64,000 nt of DNA from Puffinus mauretanicus (Eukaryota; Chordata; Aves; Procellariiformes; Procellariidae), in the NCBI GenBank assembly GCA_023333565.1, contig JAJKFH010003680.1, positions 3,162,001 through 3,226,000 of the forward strand, given 5' to 3'. The first letter of the stretch is position 1; every line of letters begins with the position of its first letter. The notes under the pieces are model-generated. The model was not told the DNA's origin. It searched no databases and was given only the letters and a program-made list of their open reading frames with translations. A program made the position numbers and the translations under genes. Below, one piece after another: positions 35,566 through 46,196 of this stretch.

Positions 35566-38500
35566 TAGTCTTTACTTAGTCATTTCCTTGACATCTTTTC
35601 TTTCTTCCTTTTGCTTCTGCTTTTCAGAGGCTACTAATAGACTTGAAGCTCTGCAGTGGGCAGGAATGGGATAAGTTCATCTGAAAGATGAAGAAATATT
35701 CCCCATCATCCCTGGCTCAGAGGCTGCCAGAAACAACCTGAAGAGGTTTAGTTAGGGTTTAAAGCTAAAACACTACAAACTCAACCCTCTGTGATTATTA
35801 TCTATATCTGCTGTGTTGCCTCCCCTCCTCACACCCTCATCCACAAATGGGACAATGCCTACCAGCATGGCCAGTAAAATGCTGCCTCAAGGTAGACTTG
35901 GCCACAGCCCTCCAGCTCAGGTTTGTACCAGCTCTGTATCCCAGGGCATCTCCATCCCCAAAGCCCTGGGGTCAGTTTGGGCAGAGTGGGGAGTGCAGCC
36001 TGGGAAGGACACGGCAGAGCAGGGAGGGTGGTGGGTGCTCGTCACCAGGATCTGCAGATGTAAATCATTCACCCTTCCTTTCTCCGGAGGTAAGATGAGC
36101 TGCTTGATCAGTCGCCTGCTGCCAGGTCAGACACGTTACAGCCCAAATTCACCTGCATCTACTCCAGTGGCAGCATCAGCTTGAGTCTCCCTCCTCTGCC
36201 TCCCTGCTGATTCCTGAGGACCTCTCAGGACCTTCATTGTTTGAGAGGCTCTGCTCAGCTGACCGACAGATGCAAAAGGGAAAGGGGCTGATCAGCTATT
36301 CTACCCCTTCCCTCAGAGCAGAGAGTCTGGGGAAGATGAGCCTGTTAAATACAGTTTACTAGACTCAAAACAGAGGTAACTGGGTGAAGGATTAGCCCAG
36401 TAACACTGAAGACCTGCCTGGGAAACTGAATAGTCTGGTGTGTGAATATAGCAAAAATCACATTTCTGGGCATGAGTCAGCTCCCTGCCTTTCTGCAGGG
36501 ATGGGTTAAAATTGTCTTTGGGCAGAGGGCTTGAGGGATGCTTGCAGCAAGCATCTCACCTGCTACTGAGCAGGACGGGACCTGCTGAGACGGAGACGTA
36601 GAATTAACGCCTCCCCGAGAGCCTCCTCCACCGCCACAGGAACAGGCTGCTGGAGAGAGGAACCGAGACAGCAACGGAGGTGCTAAAAAGGAAAGAAACA
36701 AAAAAGCCGGTCTGTTCCTGCTACTGCTGCTGCAGGACTTGGAGAGTACGGCCGGAGCTCTCTACCCCCAGGGCAGTTGCCATCTGTCCTCCCGTCACAA
36801 TTCTGGTCCGTCTTAAGAGGTCCCACCGGGCTCGCCTACTGCCAAGCTCCCCTTCCTCTCCCTTCTCCCTGCGTCAGAAGGGCTCCCTCTGTCCAGCCCC
36901 CTGTGGGAAAACCTTCCCCAATCTTATAACACCCAATGCTCAATTTAATGGGGAAACCTCTAAAAAGCTGCCCCAGGCTGCATGTTTCTTAATGCAACCT
37001 CTTTTTCCACTCTCCCGTTTGTTGTGCGTGCACCCTCCGTGTGTGTGTGTGCAGGATGATCTGTTGGTCTTTAAATATGATTTATAGAAAAATGAAGCAG
37101 AGGAATCTCCCAGCAGCTGTGCCTGATAAAGGGGAGCCCCTCACCAGGCAGCAGCCAATGCTGCCTGCTGCTCCCAGCACCTCTGAGATGAAAGGAGAAA
37201 ACACTTGCCTTGAAGACAAACAGCACCCAAAAATGCTGGCATCTCCCAGGAAGGAGAATTTACTACCAGCGAACAGCAAGGCTGCTTTTTTTCCCCTCTC
37301 CCTCACCATGTGGCTTTCAGGCACACATAATGCTTTCCAAGCCAGCATTATCTGTGTGGAGATTACTCCTCAGATGTGAACAGGAGCATGACCAAGGCAT
37401 AGCAGTGAAATCACTGGAGTTTATTTCCCCTTCTGCAGCACATGGGAGATGCACAAGCCAGAGGTGTAACAAAAGGCATATGTTTTGGCATGCAAAGGGA
37501 AAACTTTTCTTTTTTCCAGGGGCTTTTTTTTATTTCTCTGGATCCGCTACATTAATTACGAGGCTATATGGCAAGTCTCTGCAATTGCAAGTCTCGGGAG
37601 AGAGGGGAAAGGTTCATTGGTTCTCACACACGTCTAGAAATGGGGAGGTCGGAGTTTTCCTTCTCTGTGTGTCCAGAGACACCTCATTTCTGAGCACCGC
37701 TGGGTTTTCTGGCTGTGCTGGGGATTGTGCCATTGCCTCCTAGCCTCACCTCTAGGAAGCAGGTGATTATGTGATAATCTCAAGCTTCATTGAAAAAGCC
37801 AATTATTTGTTTTGGAGAAAATGTGGAAAACTTGAGCCCTACAGACTCAAACCCCAATGGGCAAACAAAAGGAGAAAATAAAACAGATGGTTGTTTTTGC
37901 CATATTTTCTTGCATAATCACTGTTTTCTCCCAGATTGTGCTTTCAAAACTTGGTTGCTGCCGTTGTACATGTCGCTTCTAAACTTCCTGATGATCTGAG
38001 ACTTGGTGGTGGCTGGCAGCGCGCTCACACGGGAAAGCCAGCCTCTGAGCAAATACTGTCACTTCATCAGCTATTTTTAACAGCAACAAAGATCTTGACT
38101 TTTAAGTTGATCCTACTATATTTAAGGAGGAGGGGGGTGCCTCGCTCATTACTTCTGAATTTTTGGCATTAAAAATTGAATTTTTGCTTCTTTCTGCCTC
38201 AAAAAGGCAAGAGGAGGATAATTTTCATAACTTCTCTCCTGGTATGAATTTACTGCAGGGCTAAATACTTCAGTGCTTTGTAGAGGGCTTTAAGAAAGTC
38301 AGCTGAGAGACAAGCATTGTATTTCATGAGAGCATTATGTGCTTTGATGAAAAGGAGGGGATGATACCTGGCTCGCGATTGCCAGCCACGCCGTGGACAT
38401 TAGCAGAGTCTGGCACTGCTGTCTTGCAGCCGTGCAGCAACGTTACGCATGCTAAACGCATGCAGAAATCCTGCAACAAGGCATAGCCACGCTGCCCTCC

Positions 38501-41079
38501 CCAGCTGCGTCCAGAAGATGTGGCCCCTTTCCAAACCAGGTCATTCTTCATCCTAAAAGATGTCTGCATGAGTTGAGCTGTTCCCATTCCCCCCCTGGGG
38601 AAAGCAAACCCAGCAGGACTGGAAAATCTGAGATTGAATCTTTTCTCTGTCTGATTTGAAGCTTGGACTGTTTTTACCTCTTTCTCTAAGCAGAAGGCAG
38701 CAAGGCTTGTTGTTGTCCTTGCTCCGTCCCATTAAAGCCATCCCTCTCTGTAGACAAGGCTCCACAGCCAGTCTCTGTGCTGGGGGGTTGTGTAACACAG
38801 GTGAAAACCCTGTCTCAATTTATATTTAATCATTTACACAACAAGGAAATAAAAACCAAGGAGCCTGTCCTTCTCTCTGGCATTTCCTTCCAGCTGTGCA
38901 TCGAATGAGGATCCGGGCAACCAGCTCACAGGAGCGAATTGTGCTGGCTGGAGGTGGCGGTCGTGTCTGCGTGCTGCTGTGGGTCTCTGCAACAGCCATC
39001 ATGGGGCATCCGGAATTTGGTCCCAGCTGGATCCATGGACTGCAGGGCTCTGCTCCCAGCCTCGCGCTCACTGCACCGGTCCCAGCAGCAGTTTGCAGCG
39101 AGGACTGGCCAAGCTGACTGTGCACGAGGAGGGGACAAGCACATGGACGCTCCGAGGCTGTGGCTTTGTGGGGCGACGGAGGCACCGTCACCACAGGAGT
39201 CAGGGGTAGTAAAGGCTGGGTTTGTAGGGATGGGTGTCTCTTGTGCCATTCCCTTCTTGAGGATGTTCACAAGGATTTCTTCCCTCCCCCATTGATTTCT
39301 CAAGATGTTTTCAGGAGCTTAAAATGTTTGGCCTTCACCACCCAGACTGGCTCCCTGGGGTCCCACGCTGCAGAGGGGCTAGCAGAAAGCAGATGGCCAG
39401 AGAGCAAGAGCTCTTGTCCTTAGGTGACAGGCTAAAAACTAAAACAGAGAGGAGGCAGGACCCCGGGCAAGAAGCAGCCTTTTACAGAGCAGGCCTGAAG
39501 TCCCTCTTGCTGACTGGCACCGGCGAATACCCCAGGTGATGGTGACACCAGAGCACACCTTTCTGCTCCGCATCTCTGCTTTCCCACAGCTCCATCCCTG
39601 TGAGCACCGCTGGCTCCTGCGTCTCCCTGCGGAGCGGAGGCAGGGGTTTAATTTGGGCTGGGGCATCAAGCCAGGGCCATCCCACGAGAGCTGCAGGTCC
39701 TCAACCTCTTCCTGACAGCTGATGTCCCCCTGTGAGTTTTGCAATTTAACACAGCACATGAGCTTCAGGGGGTTCCTCTCCCCTCACAAATGGGACTACC
39801 AGGCTTTCCACAACTCGTTATTCACTCATTGAACGAGAAAAATTAATGAATGTACACATGGAGGTCCGAGATTATTATTTGACAGTGCTGGAGGCGGCTC
39901 AGAGGGGTGCTACCCCAAGGTCAACCCTCTGGAGGTGTTTGCAAGATGGGGATGAGATGAGCTTCACTGCAGCAATTTGGTGGCTCACTAGCTCCAAGGC
40001 AGTGCATGTGTGCAAACCCCACCAGGCATTTCAGCATCAGCTCTATCCCCTCTGCCCAATTTCCCGGGCTCTGAGATGAAGCGAGGCAGCTCACGGCCCA
40101 AGTCTTCACATGTTGACCAAGATGGTGGCTTTCCTTGGGTGTCTGTACGTAAATGTATCCAGGCATCTCCAAATCCAGATGTCAACTTCAAGATATGCAT
40201 TTTGAAACTTTCCTCCTCCCCTTCACTTCCCCAGTGCTTGTTTGTCATCTTCTTTAAAAGATGGAAAAAAAGGCTCATTTTTATGTAATCCAATTTTGAT
40301 GGAAAAAAATTATTTTCTTAAGGCACTTCAGGGGCCATTTAGCTTCCCAGTTGCCAAGACTGCCATATAAATTTGCCGATGACATGACGTTGTTATCTAA
40401 CACCTGCTAAGAAAGTGGCACAAAATAAGAAAAACACCTTCATAAGAAATTCCCAAATTGTTTGTCTTCTGGTAATGGATTAAATACAGATGTAGATTTT
40501 GGACCCAAAGAAAGCAAAAGGAGAGGAAAAACAGCCATACCTGGTTTTTTTTTGCTCTTCTTTCTGCTCATACGTGCTCAGGGAAGGGTTTAGAGAGAAA
40601 CAGGTACCATCCCTAATACACAGTGAAATATTCAGTTTTTGGTGGGACACTTCTCATCTGCCTTAATCCCATCTGTCTACAACTGAAACAAGTGAAGTCC
40701 TTTGCTTCCCAGAGCTAAACGGACCACAGCCAGGACATTATGCCTGAAAAAAAAATCTCATTTTTAAACTGTCCAATATTACCCTCTTTTTTCTTCATCG
40801 AAGGATACAAGGGAGAGAAAAGGTCCTGGAGGATGCATATAATTGTAACTCTTACAATTATTAAAAGAAAAAAACATATTATTAAAAAAAAAAAGCCTAC
40901 CAAACTGGAAGAAATCAGCAATTATCCCAGGGCTGCCTTATTTTTCATTTTCGGCAGGGAAGAGGTTCCTTTGTCTCCGTGGTTAGGGTTAAACTAATTG
41001 TGCCCTTGGCTTTTCAAGAGGAAAAAAGATAAATGCAAGAGGAGGGTGGCAGGAAATCACTAATTCCTCGGAGCCATCT

Positions 41080-41157
41080 TAAACTGGTGTAAATCTGCTT
41101 AGGTCTGTTGGTTTCTGTGTGCTGCACCAATTAGTGCTGGCTAAGGATCTGGCCCAG
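41080..41157. repeat. MITE-like palindromic repeat remnant
   Basis: The left arm AAACTGGTGTAAATCTGC and right arm CACCAATTAGTGCTGG, ending AAGGATCTGGCCC, are diverged reverse complements around a short centre. This matches the layout of a palindromic non-autonomous element I recall from birds and other sauropsids (arms with GGTGTAAATC and GATCTGGCCC). The family name is not certain from memory. It lies beside an AT-rich block. Confidence 0.6.
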
Positions 41158-44100
41158 AGTTTATATCCTTTCTGATTTTTACTTTAATTGCTGTTTCTGG
41201 ATATAATTGTGCAAAGAAGCCTATTAATATTATCCAGTAAAAAGGAGTGATTCACTAGCCCCATCTATAGCATCATTGCCTATTAAGGCTGTCTGAAACT
41301 CCCCTTGTAACTCTCTGCTTCGAGTTATAATTTTAATTTAAATCATTTGTGCTGAAATTTTCTATAATGGAGCATCCACCTCAGGCTGATTTTCTTTTTA
41401 AGGGGCAAGGGGAGGGGAGGGAGTGAACTTCAGCCAAAACAATTCAGCGGTTTCTAAGAACAAAGTTAGAGGAAAAAACGTACTGTTTTCCCCAGCCTGC
41501 TAATTCTGGCCAACTTGTGTTCAAAAAGTTGTGACCTCCCCATGCTTCACATCGGGGGCTTGCAGGGTGATTTCTGGGTGAAGTTTATGCCATTTGTTAC
41601 CACTTAGAAAATCCAGGTTGTAACTGTATGGAAAAAAAATTGCTGCAAGGGCTTGGTCCAGCAAAGCAGCTTGGTGCAGTTTTGTTCAATCAACTGAATT
41701 GGTAGGATGCTGCTGGCAGAGGGAGACCTTTTCTCTATGCCACGTCCTGGCCGTGTGTCCCTGTCACCTCCCCATGCCCCCAACTCCCACCCCCACCATG
41801 CTCAGCTATCGTGGGGCTGGGTTAGTCCTCCACCAGATCAGTGACCTGAGCTGACCTGCTGCACGGTGGTACGTGACCAGAGCAATGCGAGGAAGGGGCA
41901 CATGTGTGCTGCCAGGGTTTGGAGGGGGGAAGCAGACTGCCAGCAGCCCATGCTGACGTTGGCTTCTGTTTAGCATCAAACTGCATCTGTACGTTATAGG
42001 GATACAGCCCCTATAGCTCCAATTGCACGGGCCACAGCTGGTCCACATGTGAGCAGGACCCTCTGTGTCTGCATCGCTCTGCTCCAGTGGCACTTGCTGA
42101 AGCTGCAGCCAACAGCAAAGCCATGGCTTCCTCCTGCTCTCAAAGATTCACCACTTTGAGGTCTTGCAGTTGAAAACTTCTTGAGTCAGATCCAGGGGAG
42201 ACAAGAGCCAGGGGTGGGGGTAGGCTGGGGCATGGCAACTGGGAACAGAGCTAAAGATACAGGAAATGCCAAAGGGATTTGAAATCTGGGTAGGAGCGAG
42301 CATGGACAGGGAGCTGGTAGGGGGGAACAGGTAACCCAGAGATTCACGGGATACCCAGAGACTGGGAGTTTCCCGTAGTCCATTAGCAAGTTGAAGATGG
42401 AGCCCAGAAATCCTTTCAGTTAACCCAGTGTCCCTGGGTAAGACTACCCAGTAGAGATGAGCACTGCCTTTGATTTTCCATCGGATGCTAAATGTCCTCT
42501 TTCGGTTTAGATGGGTACCTCACCCAATTAATTACATGCTCTTATTTCACTTGAGGAGATATGGGAATTCTCACTGATCTTGGAGGAAATTGCTTTTCCT
42601 TTTGTTAGGAATAATTAGGAATGCAATTTATCTCCCCTTAATTATGAGTGCAGGAGGATAAATTTGCCTTGTTAAATATTTATTGTTCAAAACCAGGTAG
42701 TAAGAAGCAAAGCCCTGGAACTGCAGCCTAGGAAATATATCCCCTGGTTTCCAGTGTAACAATTTAATCTGCTATTCTGCTCCTCAGATCAGTTTTCCAA
42801 TTCAATGTGCAGCACAAATTCACCAGGGATAATATAAACTTTTACTGCTACTGGCTTTGGGTCTACGAAAACCTGGAGTTTCAGTCTCTTGGCTTGGAGA
42901 TCGATACTGAAACTTAAGTGGTTAACATCCCCATACAAGGCTAGAATTTATTTTCTGTGGTTGTCTATAAATCAATGATAATATAATGTCCATTCTGCTC
43001 ATGCCTGCCTGTAGTTTATGGTGAGTAGCCATCCAGAATTTGACTAATATGTGAAACTATTTCTGTCCATCTGGTCCAACAGGCCAGGCAGGCATGTCAG
43101 AGAGGAGTAACTCTTCCAAGAGCTGCCTTTGTTCATAATAAATCTCTGATTAAAACCAAACAGATGTGGAGGGTGGATGTTTCATGCAGACCTTCGGCCG
43201 CGTCCTGCACTGTTAGCCCAGGACCGAGACGTCGAACTCGACTCCACGGAAGATTCCCAGCATTCTTGGATTGCTTCAAATCGAAGCCTACTGTGAAAAC
43301 ATCTCTGTACTTTCGGGCTGTTTGACCCATCGGGTCATGAAAATAAACATGTGAAGGAAAGGCATATTTCTGTTAAATTCATATTTACAAAATCCAAGGG
43401 CTCGTTTCTTGTTTTTGCTCACGAGGTGGCAAGTGCCCGTGGCATGGTCCATCCTATGGCAGAGGCAGGGACCTGGTGACAAGACCACTTTTGACTTTTT
43501 AGGCAATTCCTGCTCCTCAGCAAGAGGAGCTCCAGGGGAGAGAGATGCCAGTGGGGTTACCCAGGGAGGTTATTAGGAGTAAGGAGAAGGAGGGAGTTGC
43601 AGAGGTAAAGCACTGATTTCTGCTGCTGCAGGACCTGACCTGTACCTACCTCACAGGGATGTGACCCCACAAAAAAAACTGTTTCTGTAGGGTTGATTTG
43701 GGTTTACAGAGATAGATCCTGTTGCCAGGGTCTGGAGAGAGGAGGGGCTCTGCATGGCCATCCCGAGGGCATACTGTTGCCCATCCGAGGGGTCTCTGCT
43801 TGCGTGGTTAAACACCAAGTGCAAAGGGACCTTTTCTGAAGATCGTTTTCAAATTCCCCTTATCCTCATCTCTGGCCGTGGCAGTTAATTGCCAGTAAAC
43901 TTAAAGTATCGGGAAATAATTCTGCACACAGCATGGATCCAGCATTTGAAATTCATTGTCAGCAGAAACCAGAGACAAACACCCTGGTTTGAGAAGGGGC
44001 TGGCCAAGATGATGACCAGTGTTGCTCCCGCTGGTTATATACTAAGGGAAAGGCAGCTTTTTCTCCGGATGCGTAACATGGGATGATCATGTCCAAAGAG

Positions 44101-44194
44101 GCTGTCTCTGGACACAGAACAGCAGAGCTGGCGTCTGGATCTCCGTCCACTGTGGTGTTCAAGGTTGGATGCTGTGCATGATACCATTCTGGAG

Positions 44195-44395
44195 GTGTGA
44201 ACTTCAGGGCCAGAGAGGACCATTATCTCATCTGGCCTCAGGCAGAAAACAGAGGCTATAAAATTTCACCCAGTTACCTCTGTTTGACGAAAGTGTCTCA
44301 ACTAGAAAAATACCCAGACTCGGCCTGGCGATTGTGAGGAATGAGGACTCGGCTCCCCATGGTCACTGGCTCCAGCATTGACCAATCTCGGTGTC
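44195..44395 (-). mobile_element. Ancient CR1 fragment
   Basis: Plus-strand reading gives GGGCCAGAGAGGACCATTAT (about 44208), CTCATCTGGCCTCAGGC, AAATTTCACCCAGTTACCTC (about 44261), CTGTTTGACGAAAG (about 44280) and GTCACTGGCTCCAGC (about 44361). This is the order of the reversed 3' UTR and adjoining region of an old sauropsid CR1 lineage. Divergence and small deletions are heavy, and it has no terminal octamers. Confidence 0.68.
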
Positions 44396-44974
44396 AGAAG
44401 CAGGAGCTGTGTGGCCAAGAGACCGATGCCTGGTCCTGAGTCCACCTTCTGGCTGGGGAGGGCTGAGGAGCCATTGCAGAATGGCGATTTCTCTGCTCCC
44501 TCATCAGTCCCAAGGGAGCGTTATACCACGGCAGGAACACACTCCACTCCACGGCTTTAAGAGCTGCTTAGATTACAGGAGCATCTGGAGGCCCCAGCAA
44601 GGATGGGAGCTTTGTCCTGATGGATGCTGTGTGCACAGAGTGAGAAACACTCCATCTTGAGGAACGTACAGGAGGGTCAAAGGGTGGGAGAAGGACAAGA
44701 GAAAACCTATTCCCCGAGGATGACACGCTGGAGCAGAGCACAGGCTGAGGCCATCCGATCGGCTGGAGAGGCACGGGCGTAGCTGCACACGGGTGTGAAA
44801 TTGGGAACTGGCCAGAGCATGCTCAGAAACACAGGAGTATGGAGTCACTGGTTATCTGCTCTTTCCATGGACCACAAGAGATAGGACAGGCAGGACCCCT
44901 TTACAAACCGTCCATCTCCCAGAGCTCAGGGCTGCCTCTCAAAGCATCCATCCACCAGCACATACACATCCACC

Positions 44975-45086
44975 ATCCCATATTCCCGAAGGAGCTCCAG
45001 CCACTCAGACTCTCCATTGTCCCTCCTGTCATTGTCACAGCCCCGGTGCAGGCCACAGGTTTGCTTTATGGGTCATCCTGACAAGC
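44975..45086. repeat. Direct repeat copy 1 (112 nt)
   Basis: This segment starts at ATCCCATATTCC and ends at ACAAGC. It matches 46080-46196 at about 106 of 112 positions, apart from a 5-nt gap. Similarity begins and stops abruptly at both edges. It is not a CR1 part I recognise. Confidence 0.93.
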
Positions 45087-46079
45087 GCATCCTTGCACCA
45101 GCACAGTGCAAGCCTGAGCCTTCCTTCGGTCACTGCTCAAACATGGCCAGAATTAAGGTGCCACACATTTCACACGTCTGGGAAGTAAAAGTCCTCTCAC
45201 TGCTTTGTTTCCTCTGGCAGCGAGTGGAGAACCCTTACAAACCTGAAACTCTTTTTTCCATAAGTGAATGCGGGATGTTCTCCTGGGGTTTCCTTTAGTG
45301 TTTGGCAGGTGTGATGGATAGAAAAAGGGAAAGGAAACCACTTGTCTCTTGACAGTCTTGGGTTTAGCTTTTCCAAGATTTCCTTTCCAAATCTGCACTC
45401 TGCAAACAACACTCACATTTATTACATCAATCTCACAACACTCGAGCAAGCTGGGATTAGACATCCCAAGCTGGGACATCACGGGCCTCCACTTCTTCAG
45501 CTATAGCAGAATTTGCAATTCCAGCTAAGACGAGCATCATGTTGCTTGCGAGAGTCTGGTTATGGGCAGGATCACGCACTGCTCACTCGTCTGCCCGAAG
45601 CCAGCGTATTGCTTATCTTGGTGCAGCACACACTTACAGGTGTCAAGTTTGCTCTGTGCTGTCTACCCAAGTAACATTTCCTTGTTGAGTTGAGGGTTTA
45701 ATACAGAAGTTAAAAACTGCTATTAGCTTTGCTGTCTACCAGCAAGTTGTGCACGTGAAAGCTTTTTTGCCAACTCTCTTAACCGCTGTTGGTATAGGCT
45801 GCTGTGCGGCCCTTTGGCCAAGACTGTGAGGCTGAGAGTCACTTGGGAGGACGGTTGTCTTGAAATTGCTATAACAGCCTGATTTGGGCTGCCTGGAAAA
45901 AGTGAAAGAACAAGTTTGTCTTTCTGCTTCCATTTGAGAAAAAAGGCAAATGGCCCCGTCTGGGTCCGTTGTGCCAGTTCCCTTTGGATAGGCAGGAATT
46001 CAGCATTGCAGGGGTGAGAATCTAGAGACGTCTTCAGCAGCGTGGGCAGATCTGCAGTGTGACTGCAAAGAGCACTTCA

Positions 46080-46196
46080 ATCCCATATTCCTGAAGGAGC
46101 TCCAGCCACTCAGACTCTCCATTGTCCCTCCTGTCATTGCCACAGCCCCAGTGTAGGCCACATGTTTGCTTTATGGCCTGGGTCATCCTCACAAGC
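46080..46196. repeat. Direct repeat copy 2 (117 nt)
   Basis: This partner of 44975-45086 has the same orientation and starts 1,105 nt downstream. It carries an extra GCCTG after TTTATG and six substitutions, four of them transitions. Only this copy lies in an open minus-strand frame (46034-46432); in copy 1 the same frame is interrupted. Confidence 0.93.

Larger units (their letters stand above)
32781..44194. other. Long unique stretch, no gene recognised
   Basis: In 11 kb I find no recognisable exon, RNA gene or young repeat. Visible items are a three-copy 9-mer at 34.13 kb, moderate CpG enrichment at 34.18-34.46 and 34.94-35.20 kb, MITE-like remnants at 35.5 and 41.1 kb, a short GT run at 37.04 kb, A-rich sequence at 40.7-40.9 kb, and AT-rich blocks at 41.19-41.40 and 42.50-42.86 kb that resemble conserved non-coding DNA in texture. 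Confidence 0.5.

Noticed and set aside
36345..36430. Possible plus-strand CR1 fragment containing GTAACTGGGTGAA
   Set aside because: Only about 13-15 nt match the old CR1 3' region, and the expected flanking landmarks are missing.
40981..40994. Telomere-like GGTTAGGGTTA
   Set aside because: Fewer than two full TTAGGG units, so it is expected by chance.
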